DNA from: a virus
IMG/VR virus record: IMGVR_UViG_3300025652_000119
Span: 1-48,852 of that record
Length of the DNA stretch: 48,852 nucleotides
Reading direction: 5' to 3' (one strand)
The notes below the pieces were generated by a model, which saw only the letters and a list, made by a program, of their open reading frames with translations, was not told where the DNA came from and ran no database searches. A program made the position numbers and the translations under genes. Numbering within the stretch: the stretch's first letter is position 1; every line of letters begins with the position of its first letter. Positions 1 through 7,984 of this stretch are shown piece after piece.

Positions 1-1882
1 TTTTAGCTCCGTACTGTGGAGAGTCAACATCGTATGTACCAGTTTCGTAAAATGTAATACCACCCCCTGAAGAATCATCTCCGCTTTGAGCATCTATTGA
101 AAGCCAATTATTGCTTGTATCTCCTGTTCCTCCAAGCCTTAAGTTGCCTTCAATTGTTTTATCCCCTGATGTTAGAGCTGTAGCAGTACTTGCATTACCA
201 GTAACATTACCAGTAAGAGTTGCGTTAAGTGTATTAGCAACAGTAGTATTACCACTACTATCAAATGTTATACATGTAGTTCCGTCATCATCTTTAATGT
301 CGTTACCCTTAACAGTTAAATCACCTTCTATAGATAAATTACCTGAACTATTTATACTTCCTAATAGACCTACACTATTAACAGAAGAGCCACTTGAACC
401 TGCTGCAGAAGAAGTAAATATTACACTACCGCCATCAGCACTACCAGTACTTGCACCTCCTTGCAATAGCAAACTACCGCCTGGCTTGTTAGTTCCTCCA
501 CCAGTACCTGCTTGCACATAAAGCCTACCTCCATCACTATCTGAGTGTGCAACTCTTGTTACGTAGTGTGAATCTCCATCATCTCCTCCTAAACCTAAAT
601 TACCATCTATAATTTTATCTCCTGCCGTTAAACTAACTGCAGTAGTTGCTGCTATACCTAAAGCGTCTATATCTCCTTTTGTTTGGTCGGCAGTAGCACC
701 ATCTTCTACATTAATTATTGTACGAAGATTAGCTGCAGATATTTCTTCTACTACACCTGCACCTGCAGAATCTCTACCTAGAACTACGTTAGTAGCTGAT
801 ACGTTTTGCATCTTGGCATATGTAACAGCATCGTTAGCTATTGTAGTTGCTCTATTGCTAGAGGTTACATCTCCTGTTAAATTACCTATATTATCTACAG
901 TTCCTGATTCTCCTGTAGTATCTATATCTCCATTGACAGCTATAGTAATACCTCCGTTAGCATTAGTTATAGTTAAACCATTACCTTGTGTAAGTGTAGC
1001 TGCTGTAGGGCCGTCTGTACCACCAATTAACAGTTGTCCATTTGTAGACATTGTAACAGCAAATAGTGCATCTGTACCTGAATCTTGTGTTATTATAACA
1101 GCTTTATCTGCAAAATTTGTAGCGTTTGTTCCCCCACTAGCAACACTTAAAGTAGACGATAACCCAGCAGCAGTTCCAGTTATATTGCTAGAAGTAAGAG
1201 CTACTGTACCTGTTGCATCAGGTAACGTATAGGTTCTATTTGCACCTAATGCACCAAGTGTAAACTTACCATAGTTAGTACCATGATCTGAATCTTCGTA
1301 TATTCTAAAATCGGGTGCGTCAGTATCAGATTTAAAACTAATTGTTTGACTATTTATTTCAAATGTTTGGATAGTTGTACCTTGACCGATAAAAAAACCT
1401 TGAGCATTATCAATCCGAAACTCGTTACTATCCATATCTAATGTTCTATTTGCATCAGCAGTTAAATCAGTGTTAGCTATGTTAGTGTTTGTATCAGCTG
1501 TCATGTCATCTACTACTAAATCTATAGTACCATCTGCATCTTGATACGTAGCAGTTACTCTAGTCTCTGTGTTAGAAGAAAACATTGCGCCAACAAGATC
1601 TTGAACTTGCTCTGCAGTTAAAGGTGTTCCTCCAATGTCTGTTAACACTTGAGCTCCTGTTCTATATTTTACTATATTACTAGAGTCTATTGTAAGAAAC
1701 TTATCAGGATCAGTGGCGTCATTCTGCAGACCTTCTATTTTTACAGGATCTGTAGAATCTTTAACATGAAGCTTATGGGTAGGAACTTTTACTCCGACAC
1801 CCACTCTAAATTGAGTAAACATGTCGGAGGACTTAAGCTTAACCTGCTTCCAAAAAGATATTATAGAAGATTTTATTGCCAT
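1..1882 (-). CDS. Tail fibre-like structural protein, 3' end cut by window edge
   Basis: An open frame runs from an ATG at 1882 to the left edge, giving at least 627 residues without a stop. The product is rich in Gly, Thr, Ser and Asn. It contains phrases common in marine phage tail fibres, such as NVEDGATADQT, TLPDATGTVALT and a YAKMQNVSATNVVLGRDS stretch. Two similar segments (GDKIIDGNLGLGG and GDKTIEGNLRLGG) suggest an internal repeat of a beta-rich unit. The likely role is a virion fibre for host adsorption. It starts two bases after the stop of the upstream 106-residue gene, so the two are co-transcribed. The C-terminus, where receptor-binding and chaperone domains usually lie, is outside the window. 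The fibre call rests on sequence style, not on a named domain. Confidence 0.75.
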   Translation of the reverse strand, partial: MAIKSSIISFWKQVKLKSSDMFTQFRVGVGVKVPTHKLHVKDSTDPVKIEGLQNDATDPDKFLTIDSSNIVKYRTGAQVLTDIGGTPLTAEQVQDLVGAMFSSNTETRVTATYQDADGTIDLVVDDMTADTNTNIANTDLTADANRTLDMDSNEFRIDNAQGFFIGQGTTIQTFEINSQTISFKSDTDAPDFRIYEDSDHGTNYGKFTLGALGANRTYTLPDATGTVALTSSNITGTAAGLSSTLSVASGGTNATNFADKAVIITQDSGTDALFAVTMSTNGQLLIGGTDGPTAATLTQGNGLTITNANGGITIAVNGDIDTTGESGTVDNIGNLTGDVTSSNRATTIANDAVTYAKMQNVSATNVVLGRDSAGAGVVEEISAANLRTIINVEDGATADQTKGDIDALGIAATTAVSLTAGDKIIDGNLGLGGDDGDSHYVTRVAHSDSDGGRLYVQAGTGGGTNKPGGSLLLQGGASTGSADGGSVIFTSSAAGSSGSSVNSVGLLGSINSSGNLSIEGDLTVKGNDIKDDDGTTCITFDSSGNTTVANTLNATLTGNVTGNASTATALTSGDKTIEGNLRLGGTGDTSNNWLSIDAQSGDDSSGGGITFYETGTYDVDSPQYGAK

Positions 1883-1884
1883 AC

Positions 1885-2205
1885 TTAGTAGCCTCCTCCA
1901 GATCTAGAAGTATTACTAGAAGTACTACTAGGGGAAGCAATAGTGTTGCTAATATTAGGCGTAGTAGATCTTCCACTAGAAGACCTTCTAGTAGTATTTT
2001 CTGAACGGCTATACGTAGAATTATTAGCCCTTGCTACAGTTCTATGTGCGTCTTTAACTTCTATTAAAACATACAGGCTTGATTTTTCACCATTAATTGT
2101 ATGAGCTTTATATCCTTTAGAAGCAGTTTTCATTAAATAAAAACCATTTTGTTTGTTAACCATAAAGTGGTGCCCTTCAGGTGCGTATACTTTTTTTTGT
2201 GCCAT
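1885..2205 (-). CDS. Small hypothetical protein with Ser/Thr/Arg-rich tail
   Basis: This is a 106-residue protein not matched to a family. Residues 1-55 look folded (KKVYAPEGHHFMVN, GYKAHTINGEKSSLYVLIEV). The second half is low complexity, rich in Ser, Thr, Asn and Arg, ending in SGGGY. It lies two bases downstream of the IHF-like gene and directly upstream of the partial tail fibre, so it is probably a virion or assembly protein of the tail. The disordered tail could be a flexible linker or an assembly tag; that is inference. Confidence 0.55.
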   Translation of the reverse strand: MAQKKVYAPEGHHFMVNKQNGFYLMKTASKGYKAHTINGEKSSLYVLIEVKDAHRTVARANNSTYSRSENTTRRSSSGRSTTPNISNTIASPSSTSSNTSRSGGGY

Positions 2206-2207
2206 AA

Positions 2208-2672
2208 TTACATAAAATAATCTAATTGTCTATCTTTATCTTTTAATATACTAGCTAGTGTTCTAGTATTAGTTCTTGTAGGGATAAAAGAATAGGCAGT
2301 TATATTTTTAACTATTCCTTTAGTCCAATAAAATCTATACTTATACCCACCAGTGTGATCATTAAGATGATAAATACGCTTACCCAACTTCTTGCTTGCC
2401 GCCCAATCTATCTTTAATTTATTTTTATCATCATATTTCATTTTAGACTTTTTTACTTTTAGTGTTCCTAATCTGTAAGGAAGTCTAATTTCTTCTGAGT
2501 TTATTAATATTTCATCTATTAATAATTTATTAAATTCGTCGCATATTTTTCTAAATAATTTTCTATCTACTTGTAATTCTTTTATAACTTCTTTAGTATA
2601 ATATTTATAAATTTCATTTGATCCGTAATCTTTTGTATAATTCCCTTTACCTCTTTTTACTGTTTCAAACAT
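2208..2672 (-). CDS. IHF-like structural-module protein (crAss-like type)
   Basis: The 154-residue basic protein has the pattern FNKLLIDEILINSEEIRLP followed by YRLGTLKVKK, then a lysine-rich segment and an aromatic block (GGYKYRFYWTKG, AYSFIPTRTNTRTLA). This layout resembles proteins annotated as integration host factor-like in the structural block of crAss-like and other Bacteroidetes phages. The helix pair followed by LGTLKVKK recalls the HU/IHF arm region, although the canonical HU beta-arm is not complete. It may bind DNA or sit in the virion connector. Its stop overlaps the start of the next gene upstream by one base, so the pair is translationally coupled. The family match is from memory of sequence style. 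Confidence 0.5.
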   Translation of the reverse strand: MFETVKRGKGNYTKDYGSNEIYKYYTKEVIKELQVDRKLFRKICDEFNKLLIDEILINSEEIRLPYRLGTLKVKKSKMKYDDKNKLKIDWAASKKLGKRIYHLNDHTGGYKYRFYWTKGIVKNITAYSFIPTRTNTRTLASILKDKDRQLDYFM

Positions 2673-3367
2673 TATTTTTGTTGATTAGGTTGCATGTCTG
2701 ATTTAGAATTATTAGAACTGTCAGTTAAAGTTTCTATAAAAGGTTTCATGTTTTGAGATAACATAGCTTGTTTTATCATATCTAACATAGATGTAGATAA
2801 AGGGTAATCATGTATATCAGGATCGTACGCAGGAGTATTATCTCCGCCCATATAATTAGATATATCTCTAGGGTTTTGCCAAACACCTTCTACTTTTATA
2901 AAGTTTATAAACTCTATGTCAGGGCCAATTATATAAATGTAACTATCAAGAATAAATGCAAATTGCATTTTTTTAGTATATCTATTAGACCCTGCCCAAG
3001 GCACTCTATTATAGGGTATAACGTGAAAGTTTACAGATAATATTCCTGACGGCCCAACAGCTGTTATTAAATCTGAATGCGCAGTTTCTATAGCATTAGG
3101 TATTTTATCTACAGATCTTAAAATATTACCATCCATAGATACTCCAGCAGTAGCTGCAGGAACAGAAACTAAAGATAGTGCAGGTATGACTTGCTTAATA
3201 TTATCAGAAACACTTCTTCTTTTATTTATGTCTTGACGTATAAACTGAGCTCTAAGACTGTCTATCTGAAACTCAATTTGTCTGTCAGAAATAATCTCAT
3301 CATCAGATTGTTGTCCTCCTCTAATAAGGTTTTTAATATCGTATACTATTTCTTTTATTGTTGCCAT
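2672..3367 (-). CDS. Tail stabilisation / ring-like structural protein (crAss-like type)
   Basis: A 231-residue protein. Its N-terminus (IVYDIKNLIRGGQQSDDEIIS, RQIEFQIDSLRAQFIRQDIN) and middle (YNRVPWAGSNRYTKKMQFAF, then SYIYIIGP) match the style of a conserved structural protein of crAss-like phages annotated as tail stabilisation or connector ring protein. It would join the head vertex to the short tail. The last 30 residues are Asn/Ser/Gln-rich and probably disordered. It sits in a small cluster with the IHF-like gene and the tail fibre, more than 25 kb from the rest of the head-tail genes. In relatives these genes are often closer, so the lysis and adsorption blocks appear to lie between them here. 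Confidence 0.6.
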   Translation of the reverse strand: MATIKEIVYDIKNLIRGGQQSDDEIISDRQIEFQIDSLRAQFIRQDINKRRSVSDNIKQVIPALSLVSVPAATAGVSMDGNILRSVDKIPNAIETAHSDLITAVGPSGILSVNFHVIPYNRVPWAGSNRYTKKMQFAFILDSYIYIIGPDIEFINFIKVEGVWQNPRDISNYMGGDNTPAYDPDIHDYPLSTSMLDMIKQAMLSQNMKPFIETLTDSSNNSKSDMQPNQQK

Positions 3368-4531
3368 CTACTTTAAATTAACTTGTAAATATCCTTCACA
3401 TCCTTTTTCTTTGTTCCATATATAAGCTTGTGCTTCTCTTGGAGCGCTATAACCTTTACTCTTATGCCATGCATCGTTTGTACATATACTAGGAAGGAAT
3501 CTAACCTTTACTCCTTGGTACGTGTTGACAATTTCTCTGTGGAGATGTCCGCAGTGGACTTCTCTATTTGGGCATGCCGCAAACATGAGCGGTTGTTCTG
3601 TTGCCATAAGAAGGGGCATGTCTGCCGTTTTCTCTTTATCCCCATGCGTGAACATAAGCATATTCTTTCCGTATCGGTAGTATTTTCTTGACTCATAACT
3701 ATTATCTACTGTCACTGCACTATAGTCTTTATACCAAGACTCTATTACTTCTCCTATATAAAACATGCGCTCAAAGTCGTGGTTACCTTGTACTACTATA
3801 ACATCTACTGGTGCAAATGCTGATAAGTAATCTATAGCAACAACTAACAATTTCCAATACCCTCTAAAAGTTTGTTGCCATTCTTCAGCGTCATGCTGTG
3901 GCGTACCTTTAGTAGTAGCTCTACTAAACCCTTCCGAGTTTAATCCATCGTTACCAATAGGTAGGATGAATTTTTCTATATTTAATCCTTCAGCTTTTCT
4001 ATGCAATTCTTTAATGGTGTTTAAAAAATCTCTATTAGCTTGGGCTTGCGATATAGTTCCTATCTTACCATAATGAAAATCAGGTAAAGATATTTCGTAC
4101 GCTACAAGAGATCCTACTTTAAAATTATAGACAGGGTCTATAGCTTGTGGGATATACTCTTTCATTTCTTCAAAGAACTTCTTTTTAAATTCAGTTAGAT
4201 TTCCTTTGTCTTCTTTAGTTACAATAGAAAATCTGTATTCTCCTGAACCAGATTGCCAGTGCTTAACTGACTGTACATCTTTTTTATCAATCCCTCTTTC
4301 TTTTAGATGTAAATCAAGTTCGGGCATCATTGCTGCAGTAACTTCTCCTACTTCTTCTGTAGTATTAATGTTAGAGTTATTCTCTACCCATTTGTATCCT
4401 CCTGCATAATTTCTTAATCCTTTAAGGCATTTATAGATATTACTTTTATCTATACCTAAAGCTTGAGCTGCCTCAAACCCGCTTGAGAATTCATCTATAA
4501 GATTTCCTTCTCGATCATACTGCTGTATCAT
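3368..4531 (-). CDS. NUMOD-type DNA-binding domain fused to metallophosphoesterase
   Basis: Residues 1-50 (QYDREGNLIDEF, GFEAAQALGIDKSNIYKCL, YAGGYKW) fit the NUMOD1-like helix-turn-helix repeat usually found at the ends of homing endonucleases. Residues 140-350 carry the calcineurin-like metallophosphoesterase motifs: D151-F-H153, GND at 193-195, GNHD at 249-252, HGD at 296-298 and GHLH at 328-331. The enzyme probably cleaves phosphodiesters in nucleic acid (Mre11/SbcD-like) or dephosphorylates a nucleotide. No homing nuclease domain is present. Its start overlaps the end of the holin gene by four bases (ATGA), placing it in the late operon between lysis and tail genes. The catalytic set looks complete; the substrate is unknown. 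Confidence 0.75.
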   Translation of the reverse strand: MIQQYDREGNLIDEFSSGFEAAQALGIDKSNIYKCLKGLRNYAGGYKWVENNSNINTTEEVGEVTAAMMPELDLHLKERGIDKKDVQSVKHWQSGSGEYRFSIVTKEDKGNLTEFKKKFFEEMKEYIPQAIDPVYNFKVGSLVAYEISLPDFHYGKIGTISQAQANRDFLNTIKELHRKAEGLNIEKFILPIGNDGLNSEGFSRATTKGTPQHDAEEWQQTFRGYWKLLVVAIDYLSAFAPVDVIVVQGNHDFERMFYIGEVIESWYKDYSAVTVDNSYESRKYYRYGKNMLMFTHGDKEKTADMPLLMATEQPLMFAACPNREVHCGHLHREIVNTYQGVKVRFLPSICTNDAWHKSKGYSAPREAQAYIWNKEKGCEGYLQVNLK

Positions 4532-4914
4532 TTCTTTTTTATTTTCTCAATACTGCGGCCTGCGAAATATGCTCCATAGACTGTTATCAAAAGTGTTTGA
4601 TAAATTGGTATATAACTTTCATCTATAGAAAAATTTCCGACATTACCATGAAATATTGACAAAATTACAAAAATAAATGTTAAGAATAGACATATCACAG
4701 GACGAATGTTCTTAGACAGCCAATTGTCAGACTTCATATCGGCTTCCCATCGCCTTGTAACTTGCTCCTGAGCCTGCGACTCAGCCTGCATAAGAACTTC
4801 CTGTATCTTTCTTTGAGCTTCTAACTTTTCTTCTTTAGACGTGGTTAAGTTATCAAGCACATCACCGACTTGCTTAACTACTCCTCCACCTAAAAAGTTT
4901 AATAACTTACTCAT
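4528..4914 (-). CDS. Putative holin (3TM GTA-type)
   Basis: The 128-residue protein has an amphipathic N-terminal helix (LLNFLGGGVVKQVGDVLDNL), a charged coiled segment (residues 26-60) ending at RRWEADMKSD, then two strong hydrophobic segments (about 72-88 and 105-118) and a basic end EKIKKK. The RWxxDxxSDNWLSKNIRP element before the first membrane segment is typical of the GTA holin family. The product would sit in the inner membrane and release the endolysin. It overlaps the M15 endolysin gene upstream and the phosphoesterase gene downstream by four bases each, which is normal for a lysis pair. Confidence 0.75.
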   Translation of the reverse strand: MSKLLNFLGGGVVKQVGDVLDNLTTSKEEKLEAQRKIQEVLMQAESQAQEQVTRRWEADMKSDNWLSKNIRPVICLFLTFIFVILSIFHGNVGNFSIDESYIPIYQTLLITVYGAYFAGRSIEKIKKK

Positions 4915-5366
4915 ACGTCTGCGTATCTATATTTAGTATCTCCATCCTCATTTTTATAGGCCTCGAGTACTTGCTTTCTATTATCTTTAGCTTTTAAAGA
5001 TATATGTATCCAAGCAAAATCAAACTCATTAATCATCTGGTCAAACTCTAAACCTGAATCTAAAATCCACTCATAGATAAGTTCGTTCATCATCTTCCCC
5101 ATCTGCCAAAACTGGATGTCCAATGCCTCACCTTTGCAATGCTGCGAAGAAACGCTGCCCCCAATAGCACGATTGAGCGACGGGTTGCGATAACCACTAC
5201 TGATCCTGATAGGACCAATAGAGTCACGAAGAGGTTGTAAAAGATTGTCCACAAGATGCTGCATATTTTGTAAGTGCTTTTTAGTCGGCTCATTATCTAT
5301 CCCTAATCTTTTAGCTGTGTTGCTGTGAGTTATTTCAGACAACGCAAAGTTTTTACTTAATTTCAT
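4911..5366 (-). CDS. M15 family peptidase endolysin
   Basis: The 151-residue enzyme carries the M15 peptidase zinc site: SSGYRNPSLNRAIGG at 56-70, SQH76CKGEALD83I, and WIH121I, so H76, D83 and H121 are the expected zinc ligands. Members of this family cut D-Ala-D-Ala or L-Ala-D-Glu links in peptidoglycan peptides, and phage versions act as endolysins. There is no signal peptide, so export to the periplasm should depend on the adjacent holin. The length is normal for a single-domain phage M15 enzyme. It overlaps the holin by four bases and shares one base with the membrane coiled-coil gene upstream. Confidence 0.88.
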   Translation of the reverse strand: MKLSKNFALSEITHSNTAKRLGIDNEPTKKHLQNMQHLVDNLLQPLRDSIGPIRISSGYRNPSLNRAIGGSVSSQHCKGEALDIQFWQMGKMMNELIYEWILDSGLEFDQMINEFDFAWIHISLKAKDNRKQVLEAYKNEDGDTKYRYADV

Positions 5367-5692
5367 TATTCAGTTTTTGCTTGTTTAATTTCTAAATCCT
5401 TAACTACCTTACGTAGATAGTCCACTTCTTTTTGTAGGTAGTGTATTTTTAAATCCTGCTTAGCGTCATCAGGTAAAGCACCCATTTCACCTCTAGGCCA
5501 CTTAACTCTAAACTCGTGGTTAAGTTCTACGTTATCTTGCATACGTACAATATCTAACTGTAGCTGATCAATCTCTGCAGTAAGAGTAAACCATATGCCT
5601 GCAAGAGAAACTATACCAGCTACAATACCAATTAGACTTTTTACATCTAACTGTACTTTAGAGTTTTCGTTTATATCAATACTCTCTTCCAT
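5366..5692 (-). CDS. Membrane-anchored coiled-coil protein (spanin-like candidate, paralogue A)
   Basis: The 108-residue protein has a hydrophilic N-terminus, one membrane segment at about 19-39 (IGIVAGIVSLAGIWFTL) and a long heptad-like C-terminal helix rich in charged residues (YLQKEVDYLRKVVKDLEIK). It is a paralogue of the protein at 6645-6923: both have VQxxxKxLxGI before the membrane segment and WFTLxAxI after it. In a lysis cassette next to an endolysin this topology suits an inner-membrane spanin or a lysis regulator. No outer-membrane lipoprotein partner with a clear lipobox is seen, so the spanin idea is tentative. Confidence 0.6.
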   Translation of the reverse strand: MEESIDINENSKVQLDVKSLIGIVAGIVSLAGIWFTLTAEIDQLQLDIVRMQDNVELNHEFRVKWPRGEMGALPDDAKQDLKIHYLQKEVDYLRKVVKDLEIKQAKTE

Positions 5693-6284
5693 TGAAGTAT
5701 ATCTTTTTACGTGTTATACCGTCACTAGCTATGTATATACCTTTAGTTGGCGTTACTACTCTACCTAATATATCGTAATATGTAGTAGGCGTAAAAGGTT
5801 TAGTATCAAGTTCTGCTACAGATAACTCAAACGATTCAAGGTTTTGTTCAAAGTATGTAGAGTCTGTACAACCACAGTCGTGTACTACAACACTAGCTGA
5901 AGGATGTGTATACCCTAAAGTAAGAGCACTATCTAAGTCAGGGTAATCTATTATATACATAACAGCACCACCCCAAGCATCACCATTAAAGTCACGCATT
6001 AGTACTCTGTATTGTTTAGGTAAATAAACAATTTGATCTACTGTAGTTGTACCATTAAATATAACTGTATCTAAAGCACAGTTACCTATAGACCAAAACA
6101 TACCGTCCATCATGTCTGACTCTGTTACTACAATCTTTTTATAGTTGTCAAAGTTTTGAGCTGTAGAACTAAAAGATAAAAATATAAAACCTATTATATA
6201 CATAGCTACCATAAGAAACCAAAACATTATTAATGCAATGCTTGACTTATGAAATCTTTTTAAATTTAATTTTAATTTGGTCAT
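5676..6284 (-). CDS. Exported protein with T9SS-like C-terminal sorting tail
   Basis: The 202-residue protein has a hydrophobic segment at 17-38 ending in SSTAQ, consistent with a signal peptide (an internal Met at 20 could be the true start). The body contains RDFNGDAWGGA, similar to the DxxGDxWxGA motif of Bacteroidetes surface proteins, and a CGC pair at 137-139. The end (YYDILGRVVTPTKGIYIA, then RKKIYFN) closely resembles the type A sorting domain of the type IX secretion system (LYDxxGRxV...KGIYI...KKIxx). If functional, the protein would be exported through the host T9SS to the cell surface. Its start shares a base with the stop of the thioredoxin-like gene. The role in the phage cycle is unknown. 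Confidence 0.6.
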   Translation of the reverse strand: MTKLKLNLKRFHKSSIALIMFWFLMVAMYIIGFIFLSFSSTAQNFDNYKKIVVTESDMMDGMFWSIGNCALDTVIFNGTTTVDQIVYLPKQYRVLMRDFNGDAWGGAVMYIIDYPDLDSALTLGYTHPSASVVVHDCGCTDSTYFEQNLESFELSVAELDTKPFTPTTYYDILGRVVTPTKGIYIASDGITRKKIYFNGREY

Positions 6285-6652
6285 TACTGAAATTTACTTA
6301 GGGTTATATTATCAATTGCTTTTTGTACTTTCTTTTTAGTTGCAACAAGTTGCATCATTATGTTAGGATTAAACCTCTCTTGTTCTACACCGTTGTCAAA
6401 TATTATAACTGTAGGTATAGCTGTTACTTTGTATTTTTTTTGAACGTCAGCTCCTTTAACTATACATACTCTATATGACTCGCAATCTTTTAACGAGGGT
6501 AAAAAATCAACTTGATTACCTGCGTTCCACTCAGCCCAGAACTCAATTACCACTGTTCCTTTTGCAGTTTTAGAATCAAATGAGCTAGAACTAACAAACT
6601 CTTGAGCTGAAAGACTTAACGTTAGCAAAGATAAAATCAATAATTTATTCAT
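6284..6652 (-). CDS. Exported thioredoxin-fold protein lacking the CXXC redox site
   Basis: The 122-residue protein starts with a signal peptide (MNKLLILSLLTLSLSAQ) and then reads as a thioredoxin fold: VVIEFWAEW at 34-42, the cis-proline region VTAIPTVIIFDNG with P80, and a C-terminal helix. At the active site, where thioredoxins have WCGPC, it has W42-N-A-G-N, so both catalytic cysteines are replaced by asparagine. Only C57 and C63 remain, away from the active loop. It cannot act as a normal disulfide oxidoreductase. A periplasmic binding or chaperone role is more likely, by analogy with thioredoxin used as a structural cofactor. It overlaps the membrane coiled-coil gene upstream by eight bases. 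Confidence 0.75.
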   Translation of the reverse strand: MNKLLILSLLTLSLSAQEFVSSSSFDSKTAKGTVVIEFWAEWNAGNQVDFLPSLKDCESYRVCIVKGADVQKKYKVTAIPTVIIFDNGVEQERFNPNIMMQLVATKKKVQKAIDNITLSKFQ

Positions 6653-6923
6653 ATAACTTCTCTTTAATTGCTTTTAGATCGTCTTTAATCTCTTTTACAT
6701 CCTCCTGTGTAGACATAATAGTTTGACGAATTAGCTGATCCTTCATATCAAACTCCATACGAGTTATTTCTGGATCTTGAGGCTCAGGCAATAACTTTGC
6801 TTCTGCTATGTCTGCTTGAAGCGTAAACCACATACCGACTAATGTAGCGATTAAAAATGCAATACCTCCTAGAGTTTTTAAACTAATTTGTACTGCTGTA
6901 TCTTCACTAAGTTCTTTTGCCAT
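6645..6923 (-). CDS. Membrane-anchored coiled-coil protein (paralogue B)
   Basis: The 92-residue protein has one membrane segment at about 17-34 (GGIAFLIATLVGMWFTL) and a charged helical C-terminus (STQEDVKEIKDDLKAIKEKL) likely to form a coiled coil. It matches the protein at 5366-5692 in layout and in the WFTLxAxI stretch, so the two probably arose by duplication. They flank the pair of exported genes for the thioredoxin-like and T9SS-like proteins. Possible roles are inner-membrane spanin subunit, holin antagonist or anchor for the exported proteins; none can be chosen from sequence. Confidence 0.6.
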   Translation of the reverse strand: MAKELSEDTAVQISLKTLGGIAFLIATLVGMWFTLQADIAEAKLLPEPQDPEITRMEFDMKDQLIRQTIMSTQEDVKEIKDDLKAIKEKLYE

Positions 6924-6925
6924 AG

Positions 6926-7984
6926 TTAAAATATTAAATAATTTATTCCTGTTTTTAATTCATAAGAAGGCATACCCCAAAATTTTAAGTGCTTACCTTC
7001 AACAAACAAACTAAGGTGTCTGTTTAAGTTTACACCAAATATTAAACCAGTATCCCATTCTGACTGTGCACTTCTTTGATAAGAAAAATCTGTTAAACCT
7101 TTATGTAAAGGATATAAAGATCCCCAAGCGTGAAGCCAATAAGTATCTCTGTATAAGTAGTAATCTAAACCTAACACTGCAGACACTTCTTGTTGCAGCC
7201 CTATATCTTTTAAAACGCTTTCATTGTAATTAGTAACTAGCTCTCCAAAATGATACTTGTAAAACTCGTTATCACTTGCAGCTAGCCATTCTATTTCTCC
7301 AGCGTCTTCATCAAACCTTAACCAAACACCATCGTTAAATCTAAAATAGTTTTGGCTTATAGCAAAATCTTCCCATTCTATATCTACATCTTCGATAGGA
7401 TTAAATCCATAGACAGGATGAGAACGATGGGCTACGCCAAAAGTAAAGTCTAAACCACCAAAACTTTTGCGTAACCTAACCTCGCCCAAAGAATACTTTA
7501 AATCTATTAATTCATTATTAACATAGTTAGCCTTAGCTGTATACATGTTAGATATGTATCGTACATTATATTCTTGTTGAGCTACTTCTAATCCATTGTT
7601 TCTTACAAAAGAATATTGAAATAAATACTCAAGACCAGGTGCGTTAGATATAGTAGCATAGTCAGTTGCCTGATGCTCGTTACCTGTATAGAAATTGTTT
7701 TGTTTAATTTGATAGTCGAATCTTGCTATCTTTCGTATACCTAATGTAAGAATAACATTTGGTGCGTACTGTGGTGTAAGTTCTACTAACTCTCCATCTA
7801 CAAAGTTAGGAACAAAGTCATAAGGATTGTCAGGCTCTGTACCCTGAACCATAAAACTAGGAGCTCCTATCTGTGGGGTGTTAGTAGTGTAGCTAGCGTA
7901 AAATGTAGCAAACCTTAAAAGGTTTAACTGCGCTGTAGCAGTTAACGATGTTAAAGTTAATAGTATGAATAATAATTTTTTCAT
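6926..7984 (-). CDS. Phage-encoded outer-membrane beta-barrel-like protein
   Basis: The 352-residue protein has a clear signal peptide (MKKLLFILLTLTSLTATAQ) and a body of alternating polar and aromatic residues with many Tyr, Phe and Trp (YNVRYISNMYTAKANYV, FGVAHRSHPVYGFNP, LFVEGKHLKFWGMPSYELKT). It ends in GINYLIF, a terminal aromatic strand as used by the Bam machinery to recognise outer-membrane barrels. It is therefore likely placed in the host outer membrane. It overlaps the small holin-like gene by four bases and lies in the lysis cassette. Possible roles include superinfection exclusion, receptor masking, or helping outer-membrane breakage. I do not recognise a named family. Confidence 0.6.
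   Translation of the reverse strand: MKKLLFILLTLTSLTATAQLNLLRFATFYASYTTNTPQIGAPSFMVQGTEPDNPYDFVPNFVDGELVELTPQYAPNVILTLGIRKIARFDYQIKQNNFYTGNEHQATDYATISNAPGLEYLFQYSFVRNNGLEVAQQEYNVRYISNMYTAKANYVNNELIDLKYSLGEVRLRKSFGGLDFTFGVAHRSHPVYGFNPIEDVDIEWEDFAISQNYFRFNDGVWLRFDEDAGEIEWLAASDNEFYKYHFGELVTNYNESVLKDIGLQQEVSAVLGLDYYLYRDTYWLHAWGSLYPLHKGLTDFSYQRSAQSEWDTGLIFGVNLNRHLSLFVEGKHLKFWGMPSYELKTGINYLIF

Noticed and set aside
111-1232. Plus-strand frames of 136 and 139 codons
   Set aside because: They are antisense to the long open frame of the partial tail fibre. Their Val/Leu/Pro-rich repeats come from reversing Gly/Thr/Asn codons.
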